From assembly GCA_050742255.1 (NCBI GenBank), contig JBOGHU010000039.1, forward strand, positions 1 to 15,193: DNA of 15,193 bases, written 5' to 3'. Position numbers and translations under genes: made by a program. Positions 6,634 through 13,365 of the stretch are shown piece by piece (within the stretch, counting starts at the first letter, position 1; each line of letters begins with the position of its first letter). Source of the DNA: JBOGHU01 sp050742255 (GTDB taxonomy: Bacteria; Actinomycetota; Acidimicrobiia; Acidimicrobiales; CADCSY01). The notes beneath the pieces were generated by a model, which was not told the DNA's origin, did no database searches, and saw nothing but the letters and a program-made list of their open reading frames with translations.

Positions 6634-8922
6634 GTGGGGAGGCTGCGGCGCGCCGCCGCGCTGCTGGCGCTGGCAGGGATGGCGGCCTCGTGCGGGGGCT
6701 CCGACGAGGCTGCCCCGCCCGAGGCGTCGGCGGGCGACGCCCCCCTGCGGTCGACCACCACCACCGCGCCCCCGCCGCCGACCCTGGAGCTGGTGCTCGG
6801 GGACCCGGCCGCCGTCGCCGGCGGTGACCTGCGGATGACCGCGGTGGCGGCCGGCACCGACGTGGTGGTGGCGGTGGGGGACGGGCCGGGGGCGGTGGTG
6901 TGGCGCTCGGCTGACGGGAGGTCGTGGGAACGGGTGGCGCTGCCGCCCGACGTCTTCCCGCCCGGGAGCCGCCTGGCCGATGTCGAGGCCACCTCCGAGG
7001 GGTTCGTGGCCGTGGGCGGCCTGGACGGGGGGGCGGCGGCCTGGGGGTCGCCCGACGGCGTCTCCTGGCGCCAGGCCAAGGTCGAGCCGGGGTCGGCCAT
7101 GACCACGGTGGTGACCACCGTGACCGAGCTGGTGGCGTTCGGCACCGACGGCGGCGACCGGGCGGTGTGGCTGTCGGCGACGGGCCGGCGGTGGGCCCGG
7201 GCGCCCCACCAGCCGGAGGTCTTCTCCGGCGACGGTCCCTCCGAGGTGGTCGGCGCCGTCGACGCCGGGGCCGGGGTGGTGGCCATGGTGCAGGACGACC
7301 GCCGCGGCCCCGAGAGCTGGGTGTCGCCCGACGCCGTGTCCTGGTCGGTGCGGCGGGGCTCGGGCTCGGCCCTGCTGCCCGCCGACGGACGGCCTGCGGT
7401 GGCGGCGGTGGCCTCCGGTGGCGAGGGCCTGGTGGCAGCGGGGTCGGTGGCTGCTGACGACGGCGTGGACGCCGCCTTCTGGGTGTCCGAGGACGCCCGC
7501 TCCTGGGTCCCCGTCCCCCACGACGAGGACACCTTCGGCGGCGACGGGGCCCAGGTCGTGACCGCCCTGGCCCGGCCCGCCCAGTTGCTGGTCGCGGTGG
7601 GCACCGACACCGACGACACCGGCGACGTGGACGCCGCGGCATGGACCTCGCCCGACGGCAGCAGGTGGCAGCGGGCGGCGACGGGGGGGCTGGAACGGGA
7701 GGGCGACCAGCACGTGGTGGACGTGGCCGGGCTCGGTGACACGGTGGTGGCGGTGGGGTGGGAGGAGACGGCCGAGGGCGTGGGCGCCGTGGCCTGGGTG
7801 CTCGGCAGCGCCGAGGACCCGCCCGCACCGGCGCCTGGGGGGCCGGTGCTGCCCTGGCAGCGGGTGGTCGACCAGCCGGCGCTTTGGGGACCGGGCGAGC
7901 AGCGCCTCAGTGGCGTGGCCGCCGCCGACGGCGGCTTCGTCGCCGTCGGCTGGCGCGGAGAGGCGGGCGTGACCGACGGCACCGACGGGGCGGTGTGGCG
8001 GTCGCCCGACGGGCTGGCGTGGGAGCTGGCGGCGACCGGCGCCCTGGGCGGCCCGGGGGACCAGCGGCTGCTCGGTGTGTCGGTGGGAGGGCGGGGGCTG
8101 GTGGCCGTGGGGACCGACGGGGCCTCGGCAGCGGTCTGGACCTCCGCCGACGGTGCCGGGTGGGAGCGGGTGCCCCACGACGAGGCCGTCTTCGGCGGTC
8201 CCGGCGACCAGGTGGCCGAGGCGGTGGCGGCGGGGCCTGTCGGGGTGGTGGCGGCGGGCCGGTCCGGCGACGACGCCGCCGTGTGGCGGTCGGCCGACGG
8301 CTGGTCCTGGGCACCCGTCGCCCACCCGGTCCTGGGCGGCCCGGGGACCCAGGCCGCCCACGGTGTCGCCTGGGTGGAGGGGCTGGGGCTGGTGGCGGTG
8401 GGGGAGGACGGTGCCGAGGCTGTGGCCTGGACCTCACCCGACGGCCTGGCCTGGGACCGCACCGGTCTCGGGCCGGGCCGGGCGGCGGCCGTGACCGGCG
8501 GCGAGGGAGCGGCGGCCGTGGCCGGCTCGGTCCGCGGGGACGGTCTGGACGCGGTGGTCTGGGGGTGGTCCGGGACGGCCTGGGAGCGGCGCGCCGGGGG
8601 CGAGCTGGCCGGTCCTTCGGACCAGGAGCTGGCCGCGGTGGCCGCCGGCGACGGGCTGGCGGTGGCGGTGGGCCGGACCGACCTGGGCGTCGGGGACGAC
8701 GCCGCCGCCTGGGCCTCCCTCGACGCCGTCACCTGGACCCGGTCCCCCCACGACGAGGACGTCTTCGGCGGCGACCAGGCCCAGCGGATGCAGGGCCTGG
8801 CGGTCGGGGGGGGTGTGGCGGTGGCGGTGGGCTGGAGCGGCTCGACCGAGGCCGCCCGGGACGGGTCGGTGTGGGTGGCCCCCCGGGTCGACCAGGGGGG
8901 TGCCGCCAGCGCCCCCCTGTAG
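6634..8922 (+). CDS. Repeat-rich lipoprotein, predicted double seven-bladed beta-propeller
   Basis: A 762-residue protein with an N-terminal lipoprotein signal: basic residues (R3, R5, R6), a short hydrophobic Ala/Leu stretch (7-18) and the lipobox AASC with lipidated Cys20. A Ser/Ala/Pro/Thr-rich linker then precedes 14 tandem repeats of about 50 residues. Each ends in a W-x-S-x-D-G-x-x-W core, with first Trp at residues 90, 137, 179, 229, 283, 337, 388, 455, 502, 551, 599, 643, 693 and 747. Each core is preceded by a strand of the type VVAVG. The pattern is that of beta-propeller blades. The 67-residue step and Pro-rich insert between repeats 7 and 8 split the set as 7+7. It would be anchored outside the membrane and act in binding; no catalytic motif is seen and the ligand is unknown. 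The GTG at 6634 is chosen because it gives the signal peptide. The open frame continues upstream to 4822, but that stretch only mirrors the minus-strand synthetase. No clear -10 is seen. Confidence 0.8.
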   Translation: MGRLRRAAALLALAGMAASCGGSDEAAPPEASAGDAPLRSTTTTAPPPPTLELVLGDPAAVAGGDLRMTAVAAGTDVVVAVGDGPGAVVWRSADGRSWERVALPPDVFPPGSRLADVEATSEGFVAVGGLDGGAAAWGSPDGVSWRQAKVEPGSAMTTVVTTVTELVAFGTDGGDRAVWLSATGRRWARAPHQPEVFSGDGPSEVVGAVDAGAGVVAMVQDDRRGPESWVSPDAVSWSVRRGSGSALLPADGRPAVAAVASGGEGLVAAGSVAADDGVDAAFWVSEDARSWVPVPHDEDTFGGDGAQVVTALARPAQLLVAVGTDTDDTGDVDAAAWTSPDGSRWQRAATGGLEREGDQHVVDVAGLGDTVVAVGWEETAEGVGAVAWVLGSAEDPPAPAPGGPVLPWQRVVDQPALWGPGEQRLSGVAAADGGFVAVGWRGEAGVTDGTDGAVWRSPDGLAWELAATGALGGPGDQRLLGVSVGGRGLVAVGTDGASAAVWTSADGAGWERVPHDEAVFGGPGDQVAEAVAAGPVGVVAAGRSGDDAAVWRSADGWSWAPVAHPVLGGPGTQAAHGVAWVEGLGLVAVGEDGAEAVAWTSPDGLAWDRTGLGPGRAAAVTGGEGAAAVAGSVRGDGLDAVVWGWSGTAWERRAGGELAGPSDQELAAVAAGDGLAVAVGRTDLGVGDDAAAWASLDAVTWTRSPHDEDVFGGDQAQRMQGLAVGGGVAVAVGWSGSTEAARDGSVWVAPRVDQGGAASAPL
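6829..8880 (+). repeat. Fourteen tandem protein repeats (about 150 bp units) inside the lipoprotein gene
   Basis: The repeated unit is roughly VVAVG, then about 10-20 variable residues, A-V-W-x-S-x-D-G-x-x-W-x-R, then a loop ending G-x-x-x-Q. Trp-to-Trp spacing is 42-54 residues, except 67 between units 7 and 8. Units 7, 12 and 14 are degenerate in the DG-W core. Units 5, 9 and 13 carry a near-identical HDE..FGG loop, and unit 3 a variant of it, which suggests internal duplication. Confidence 0.75.
8893..8919 (+). terminator. GC hairpin ending directly before the lipoprotein stop codon
   Basis: CAGGGGGG (8893-8900) pairs perfectly with CCCCCCTG (8912-8919) around an 11-nt loop, giving an 8-bp stem just before the TAG at 8920-8922. 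There is no T-run after it, so it could be a U-tract-free actinobacterial terminator, an mRNA 3' stabiliser, or chance in G/C-rich codons. Confidence 0.35.
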
Positions 8923-8976
8923 GGATGCCGCCGCTCCGCTCCGGGGCCTCTGGCCACCTCGATGTCGTGTCCCGGG

Positions 8977-8982
8977 TAGGGA
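8977..8982 (+). promoter_or_regulatory. -10-like TAGGGA at leaderless spacing
   Basis: TAGGGA ends 7 nt before the GTG at 8990. The last base is A rather than T, so it is an imperfect hexamer, but the position matches the other genes. No Shine-Dalgarno is seen. Confidence 0.35.
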
Positions 8983-8989
8983 TGGCCCG

Positions 8990-9739
8990 GTGAGCGTCCA
9001 CCACCAGGCCGCCGCCGGGTTCGCCGCCGGCGCCGACGCCTACGAGCGGGGCCGACCCGGCTACCCGCCCGAGGCGGTGGCCTGGGTCGTCGGGGCCCTG
9101 GAGGTGGACGGGAGGTCCACCGTGGTGGACCTGGCCTCGGGGACCGGCAAGCTCACCGCGCCGCTCCTGCCCACCGGGGCCCAGGTGGTGGCGGTGGAGC
9201 CGGTGGGGCCCATGCGGGCCCGGTTGACGGTGGCGGTGCCGGGTGCCGAGGTGGTCGCCGGCACCGCCGAGGCCCTGCCCCTGGGCCCGGCCACGATCGA
9301 CGCCATCACCGTGGGCCAGGCGTTCCACTGGTTCCGGGCTGGCGACGCCCTGGCCGAGGCGGCCCGGGTGCTGCGTCGCGGTGGCGGCCTGGCGGTGCTG
9401 CGTAACCAGCGGGACGAGTCCGTGCCATGGGTGGCCGAGCTGTCGAGGCTGATCGGCTGGCACCGGCGGGAGGTCCCCCGGTTCTCCGAGCCCGGCCTGG
9501 CGGGAGCGGTGGACGCCACCGGCGCGTTCACCTCGCTGCGGCGTCGCCGGTTCGATCACGCCCAGGAGCTGGACACGGAGACCCTCGTCGACAGGGTGGC
9601 GTCGGTCAGCTTCGTGGCCGTGCTCGAGGAGGGGGAGCGGGCCGACCTGCTGGCCCGGGTCCGCCGGCTGGCGCGGGGGCTCCCTGACCGGTTCACCCTG
9701 CCCTACCGCGCCCACGTGGTGTGGTGCCGGCGCCGGTAG
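8990..9739 (+). CDS. Class I SAM-dependent methyltransferase
   Basis: A 249-residue Rossmann-type methyltransferase. Motif I is VVDLASGTGKLT (45-56), the acidic end of strand 2 is in VVAVEP (66-71), TAEALPL (92-98) follows the post-II loop, and VGQAFHWF (108-115) is the strand-4 region. The N-terminal ADAYERGRPGYP segment (15-26) is common in Methyltransf_11/25-like proteins with this AFHWF motif. It would transfer a methyl group from S-adenosylmethionine to an unidentified substrate, probably a small molecule, in the cytosol. The GTG at 8990 begins just before this conserved N-terminal segment; the frame is open further up to 8813 but that overlaps the lipoprotein gene. It lies 67 nt after the lipoprotein and 47 nt before the flavin reductase, each with its own promoter-like hexamer, so a functional link with either is not shown. 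Confidence 0.88.
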   Translation: MSVHHQAAAGFAAGADAYERGRPGYPPEAVAWVVGALEVDGRSTVVDLASGTGKLTAPLLPTGAQVVAVEPVGPMRARLTVAVPGAEVVAGTAEALPLGPATIDAITVGQAFHWFRAGDALAEAARVLRRGGGLAVLRNQRDESVPWVAELSRLIGWHRREVPRFSEPGLAGAVDATGAFTSLRRRRFDHAQELDTETLVDRVASVSFVAVLEEGERADLLARVRRLARGLPDRFTLPYRAHVVWCRRR

Positions 9740-9774
9740 AGGAGCCGCTCCGATCTCCACACCCCGGCGCCTGG

Positions 9775-9780
9775 TAGGCA
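9775..9780 (+). promoter_or_regulatory. -10-like TAGGCA at leaderless spacing
   Basis: TAGGCA ends 6 nt before the GTG at 9787. The sixth base is A rather than T. The intervening GGGAGG resembles a Shine-Dalgarno but touches the start codon, too close for normal use. Confidence 0.35.
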
Positions 9781-9786
9781 GGGAGG

Positions 9787-10317
9787 GTGCCCGACCCCTT
9801 CGACGGCGACCTCGACGACGTCGACGCGCCCGCCACGGCCCCCGGCTTGGAGGCGGCGGTGTTCCGGCACGTGCTCGGCCACGTCCCCACCGGCGTGGTG
9901 GTGGTGACCGCGGCTCCCCCCGGTGGGCCGGTCGGCTTGAGCGTGGGCTCGTTCGTCTCGGTCTCGCTGCAGCCTCCTCTTGTCGCGTTCTGCCCCAACC
10001 GGCGCTCCTGGAGCTGGTCGGGGATCCGCCGGGCGGGAGCGTTCTGCGTCAACGTGCTGGCCGAGGACCAGGAGGCCCTCTGCCGGCGCTTCGCGGGCCG
10101 GGGCACCGACAAGTTCCGAGGCGTGGGCTGGACGCCGGCTCCCACCGGATCGCCCCGCCTGGGCCGGGTCCTGGCGTGGATCGACTGCGACATCGAGGCC
10201 GTGCACGAGGCCGGGGACCACCAGATCTGCGTGGGCCGGGTCCGCCAGCTGGAGGTGGAGCGGGAGGACGGTCCCCTGGTGTTCTGCCGGGGCGGCTACG
10301 GGCGCTTCGAACCCTGA
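9787..10317 (+). CDS. Flavin reductase family protein (FMN-binding split barrel)
   Basis: A 176-residue protein of the flavin reductase-like domain family (HpaC / two-component monooxygenase reductases). Recognisable segments are FRHVLGHVPTGVVVVT (26-41), SVSLQPPLVAF (58-68), FCVNVLAEDQEAL (86-98), GRGTDKFRGVGW (104-115), GDHQICVGRV (143-152) and PLVFCRGGYGRF (163-174). Members use NAD(P)H to reduce FMN or FAD, often for a partner monooxygenase; some are flavin-binding without a partner. No monooxygenase gene is in this window, so the partner is unknown. The GTG at 9787 gives an acidic, poorly conserved 20-residue leader before the domain and has TAGGCA 6 nt upstream. It faces the MOSC gene tail to tail across a 36-nt gap containing a hairpin. 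Confidence 0.88.
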   Translation: MPDPFDGDLDDVDAPATAPGLEAAVFRHVLGHVPTGVVVVTAAPPGGPVGLSVGSFVSVSLQPPLVAFCPNRRSWSWSGIRRAGAFCVNVLAEDQEALCRRFAGRGTDKFRGVGWTPAPTGSPRLGRVLAWIDCDIEAVHEAGDHQICVGRVRQLEVEREDGPLVFCRGGYGRFEP

Positions 10318-10336
10318 TGGCCGGACCGGGGCAGCG

Positions 10337-10352
10337 GCCACCCAGCGGTGGC
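10337..10352. terminator. Possible bidirectional hairpin between convergent genes
   Basis: GCCACC (10337-10342), loop CAGC, GGTGGC (10347-10352) forms a perfect 6-bp stem in the short gap between the flavin reductase stop and the MOSC stop. There is no T-run on either strand, so termination activity is a guess from position. Confidence 0.35.
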
Positions 10353-10353
10353 G

Positions 10354-11007
10354 TCAGTCGCCGGGGCGATCGTCGGGTGGGCCCTCCACCTGCTCCCTCG
10401 CCCACGCCAACCAGCTCCCCGCCAGCTCGGGGGCCCGCAGCAGGGCGGGGGCCAGGGTCGGGTCGTGGCTGCCGGCCCGGGCCACCAGCCCGACGGTGAC
10501 CCCGTGGGACGGTCGGTGGACCACCTCGACCTCGTCGCCGGCGCCCACCTCGCCCTCGGTGGCGATGCGCAGGTAGGCGCCGGGTCGGCCGGCGGCGGCG
10601 AAGCGGCGGGGGAAGCGGGGGTCTCCCATGCGCAATCCGAGCTTGAAGCAGGGGACCCGTGGCTGGCACACCTCGAACACGGCGGTCCCGATCGCCCATC
10701 GTTCGCCGATGACGGCGCCGGTGACCTCGACCCCGGCCAGGGTCAGGTTCTCGCCGACCGATCCGGGCGGCAGGGGCCGGCCCAGCTCCCCCTGCCACCA
10801 GGCCAGGTCCTCGGCGGCGTAGGCGTAGACGGCCTTGTCGGGACCGCCGTGGACACGGCGGTCGGCCTGGAGGTCCCCGTCCAGGTTGACCCCCCGGGCG
10901 GCGACCCGACCGGCGGCCGGCTCCTTCCAGATGGCGGTGGTCGTGGCCCGGCCCCGGTGTCGCACCGAACGGGCGCCCCCAACGTTGACCGAGACCAGGA
11001 ACCCCAC
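10354..11007 (-). CDS. MOSC domain protein (YiiM-like)
   Basis: A 217-residue protein with a single MOSC domain. Diagnostic stretches are DRRVHGGPDKAVYAYA (49-64), GSVGENLTLAG (82-92), and the cysteine segment EVCQPRVPCFKLG (112-124), where C120 in RxPC matches the conserved cysteine of the family; C114 is additional. The MOSC fold is shared with molybdenum-cofactor sulfurases, and YiiM-type proteins act on N-hydroxylated compounds in a molybdopterin-dependent way. This protein lacks the N-terminal MOSC_N domain and the sulfurase domain, so it is of the short YiiM type, and its exact substrate is unknown. The GTG at 11007 immediately precedes the first beta strand and has TAGCGT 6 nt upstream. 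It follows the 33-residue membrane-protein gene by 9 nt on the same strand, so it may also be read from the upstream peptidase transcript. Confidence 0.87.
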   Translation of the reverse strand: MGFLVSVNVGGARSVRHRGRATTTAIWKEPAAGRVAARGVNLDGDLQADRRVHGGPDKAVYAYAAEDLAWWQGELGRPLPPGSVGENLTLAGVEVTGAVIGERWAIGTAVFEVCQPRVPCFKLGLRMGDPRFPRRFAAAGRPGAYLRIATEGEVGAGDEVEVVHRPSHGVTVGLVARAGSHDPTLAPALLRAPELAGSWLAWAREQVEGPPDDRPGD

Positions 11008-11013
11008 GCCCCG

Positions 11014-11019
11014 ACGCTA
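11014..11019 (-). promoter_or_regulatory. -10 hexamer TAGCGT overlapping a stop codon
   Basis: On the minus strand TAGCGT ends 6 nt before the MOSC GTG at 11007. Its first three bases are also the TAG stop codon of the small membrane-protein gene. Confidence 0.45.
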
Positions 11020-11118
11020 CCGGCGACCCCGGGAGCGGTAGGCCCGGTGGGCCAGGGCCACCACGAAGAGCAGGCCGACGACGGCCCACACCCGCCATCC
11101 GAGGGCGAGGAAGATCAC
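11017..11118 (-). CDS. Small single-pass membrane protein, 33 residues
   Basis: The gene starts with GTG (11118-11116) overlapping the TGA stop of the oligopeptidase B gene by 4 nt (GTGA), a classic translational-coupling layout, and ends with TAG at 11019-11017. The product begins MIFLALGW, continues as a hydrophobic stretch rich in Val/Leu/Ala/Trp/Phe (about residues 2-23), and ends in a strongly basic tail (HRAYRSRGRR, 24-33). That predicts one transmembrane helix with the C-terminus inside the cell. Nearly every codon ends in G or C (31 of 33), as in its neighbours, which supports real coding. I recognise no family. The small size means chance cannot be excluded. Its coupling suggests it is made together with the peptidase; a role as a membrane anchor or regulator is speculation. 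Confidence 0.6.
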   Translation of the reverse strand: MIFLALGWRVWAVVGLLFVVALAHRAYRSRGRR

Positions 11119-13247
11119 CGCAGGCCGCGACGGGGGAGCATCGGCCCGTCACCCGCCACGCCCAGGGCGTCGAGGAGGAAGGCGTAGACCAGCGCCTCCT
11201 CCCGCCAGGCGTCGTAGCGGCCGGAAGCGCCGGCGTGGCCCTGGCCCAGCTCGGTCTTGAGGAGCAGCCGGTTGGCGTCGGTCCGGGTGGCCCGCAGCCG
11301 GGCCACCCACTTGGCCGGCTGCCAGTAGGGGACCCGGGGGTCGTGGAGCCCGGCGGTGACCAGCATGGGCGGGTAGCGGGTCGCCGCCACGTTCTCGTAG
11401 GGGGCGTAGGACCGCATGCAGCGGTACACCTCCTCCGAGTCGAGGGGGTTCCCCCACTCCTCCCACTCCACGACCGTGAGCGGGAGGGAGGGGTCGAGGA
11501 TGGCGTTCAGGGGGTCGACGAAGGGGACCTCGGCCACGACCGCCCCGAAGAGGTCGGGCCGCAGGTTCACCGCCGCCCCCACCAGCAGGCCTCCGGCGCT
11601 CCCCCCGCGGATGGCTAGGCGGGAGGGAGAGGTCCACCGCTCGGCCACCAGGTGCTCGGCGCAGGCGACGAAGTCGGTGAAGGTGGTGCGCTTGGCCCGG
11701 TCCTTGCCCGCCAGGTACCAGCGCCGGCCCAGCTCCCCACCGCCCCGCACGTGGGCGACGGCGTAGACGAAGCCCCGGTCCAGCAGGCTGAGCCGGGCCG
11801 AGGAGAAGCGGGGGTCCAGGCAGGCGTCGTAGGCGCCGTAGGCGGTGAGCAGGGCCGGCGCCGAGCCGTCCTGTCGGAGGCCGCGGCGGTGCACGACCGA
11901 GATCGGCACGCGGGTGCCGTCGTCGGCGGTGGCCCACAGCCGCTCGGAGGCGTAGTCGTGGGGGTCGTAGCCGCCCAGGACCGGCTGTCGCTTCCTGAGG
12001 GTGCGCCGGCGGGTGGCCATGTCGTAGTCGAAGACCGACTCGGGTGTCACCATGGACGTGTAGGCGTAGCGGAGGACCCCGCTGTGGAGCTCGGGGTTGC
12101 CGGTCTCCCAGGCGGTGGAAACCTCTTCGGGCTGGTCGACGACGTGCTCCTGACCCCCCGCCGGGTCCAGGGGACGGATCCGGATCCGGCGCAGGCCCTC
12201 GGTCCGCTCGAAGAGGACCAGGTGCCGGGCGAACACGTCGACCCCGTGCAACCGCACGCCGCGGCGGTGGGGGACCACCACCTGCCAGTTGGCCCGGCCC
12301 GGGTCGGCGTCGGGGGCCTCGACGAGCATGAAGTCCTCCGCCCCGCCGGCGTTGGTCACGATGAAGAAGCGGTCCCGCCAGTGCTCGAGGCGGTACTCCA
12401 CGCCCTGGTGGCGGGGCTCCACGACGCGGAACCTCCCCCCGGGCCGGTCGGCGTCGAGGACCCTGACCTCGTCGGTGACCATGCTCCCCAGGTGGAGGAT
12501 GACGAACCGCTCGTCCTTGGTGGTCCCCACCCCGAGGTGGAAGCGCTCGTCGTGCTCGGTGTGCACGCACACGTCATCGGCCACCGGCGTCCGAAGCACG
12601 TGGCGCCACAGCTGGTAGGGCCGGAGGGCGTCGTCGGGCCGCACGTAGAAGACGGTGGCGCTGTCGTTGGCCCAGGCGGCGCCGTGGCACGTGCCCGGGA
12701 TCTCCTCGGCCAGGTCCTCGCCGGCGTCGAGGTCCGAGAACCGCAGGGTGAACACCTCCCCCCCGGTGGTGTCGGTGGAGTAGGCGAGGAGGCGGGCGTC
12801 GGGGCTGACCGCGAAGGCCCCCAGGTCCAGGTGCTCGTGCCCGGCGGCCAGCACGTTCTCGTCCAGCAGCACCACCTCGGCCGCGTCCGGTGGCGGATCG
12901 GCACCGCCGGGCCCGGCGGGGCGCCGGCAGTGGACCGGGTGCTGGCGGCCCTCCTCGGTCCGGGTGTGGTACCACCACGCCCCCTTCCGCACCGGCACCG
13001 AGCGGTCGGTCTCTCGGACCCGACCCTTGATCTCGCCGAAGAGCCTCTCCTGGAGGGCCTCGGTGTGGGCCATCTCGGTCCGGGCCCAGGCGTTCTCCGC
13101 CTCCAGGTGGGCCCGTACCCCGGGGTCGTCCGGCCGGGCCAGCCAGGCGAACTCGTCGACCACCACCTCCCCGTGCACCCGGCGCGGGCTGGGCTCCCGA
13201 CGGGGTCGTGGCGGGCCACCGGCGGGGGTCGTCGCGGGGATGGCCAC
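11115..13247 (-). CDS. ptrB: Oligopeptidase B-type S9 family serine peptidase
   Basis: A 710-residue S9-family peptidase of the usual oligopeptidase B length. The N-terminal part (about 25-430) is the beta-propeller gate domain, beginning with RRVHGEVVVDEFAWL, and the C-terminal part is the alpha/beta-hydrolase domain. The catalytic triad is visible as S550 in RGGSAGG, D636 in TAGLHDPRVP and H671 in GQGHAG. HVRGGGELGRRWYLAGK, and VPFVDPLNAILDPSLPL with EWEEWGNP, are typical of oligopeptidase B, which cleaves short peptides after Lys or Arg in the cytoplasm. No signal peptide is seen. GTG at 13247 is chosen over the further in-frame codon at 13301: it has TATCCT 6 nt upstream and drops a Pro-rich leader. 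The stop overlaps the start of the small membrane-protein gene by 4 nt. The gene is divergent from sufB, with 118 nt between the starts. Confidence 0.9.
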   Translation of the reverse strand: MAIPATTPAGGPPRPRREPSPRRVHGEVVVDEFAWLARPDDPGVRAHLEAENAWARTEMAHTEALQERLFGEIKGRVRETDRSVPVRKGAWWYHTRTEEGRQHPVHCRRPAGPGGADPPPDAAEVVLLDENVLAAGHEHLDLGAFAVSPDARLLAYSTDTTGGEVFTLRFSDLDAGEDLAEEIPGTCHGAAWANDSATVFYVRPDDALRPYQLWRHVLRTPVADDVCVHTEHDERFHLGVGTTKDERFVILHLGSMVTDEVRVLDADRPGGRFRVVEPRHQGVEYRLEHWRDRFFIVTNAGGAEDFMLVEAPDADPGRANWQVVVPHRRGVRLHGVDVFARHLVLFERTEGLRRIRIRPLDPAGGQEHVVDQPEEVSTAWETGNPELHSGVLRYAYTSMVTPESVFDYDMATRRRTLRKRQPVLGGYDPHDYASERLWATADDGTRVPISVVHRRGLRQDGSAPALLTAYGAYDACLDPRFSSARLSLLDRGFVYAVAHVRGGGELGRRWYLAGKDRAKRTTFTDFVACAEHLVAERWTSPSRLAIRGGSAGGLLVGAAVNLRPDLFGAVVAEVPFVDPLNAILDPSLPLTVVEWEEWGNPLDSEEVYRCMRSYAPYENVAATRYPPMLVTAGLHDPRVPYWQPAKWVARLRATRTDANRLLLKTELGQGHAGASGRYDAWREEALVYAFLLDALGVAGDGPMLPRRGLR

Positions 13248-13253
13248 GGGGCG

Positions 13254-13259
13254 AGGATA
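13254..13259 (-). promoter_or_regulatory. -10 hexamer TATCCT of a leaderless promoter
   Basis: On the minus strand TATCCT ends 6 nt before the GTG at 13247 and decides that start for the peptidase. No Shine-Dalgarno is seen between them. Confidence 0.5.
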
Positions 13260-13308
13260 GGAGGGTTGGGCGGGCGGCCCCGGGGATGGTGTCGCGGGCA
13301 AGGATTGC

Positions 13309-13314
13309 TACTAT
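13309..13314 (+). promoter_or_regulatory. Extended -10 promoter of sufB (TGcTACTAT)
   Basis: TACTAT preceded by TG-C (13306-13308) is an extended -10 in the most A/T-rich patch of the window. It predicts transcription from about 13320 and a leader of about 45 nt. No good -35 is seen. CTAC (13308-13311) and GTAG (13319-13322) form a short inverted repeat around the hexamer that could be an operator half-site pair, but it is too short to call. Confidence 0.5.
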
Positions 13315-13353
13315 GGGCGTAGGAGAAATTTTGACGGCCCACCCGCGAACCAC

Positions 13354-13358
13354 GGAGG
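13354..13358 (+). promoter_or_regulatory. Shine-Dalgarno GGAGG of sufB
   Basis: GGAGG lies 7 nt before the ATG at 13366. It is the only clear, well-spaced ribosome-binding site in the window and fixes the sufB start. Confidence 0.8.
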
Positions 13359-13365
13359 TCAGCGA

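Noticed and set aside
5132..7828. Very long minus-strand open frames (also 6523-8361 and 6627-8957).
   Set aside because: Arg/Pro- or Ser/Thr/Pro-rich artefacts antisense or out of frame to the synthetase and lipoprotein genes, both of which have clear motifs.
9727..9736. Palindrome CCGGCGCCGG at the end of the methyltransferase gene.
   Set aside because: Short all-G/C palindromes are common in such DNA and it is inside codons.
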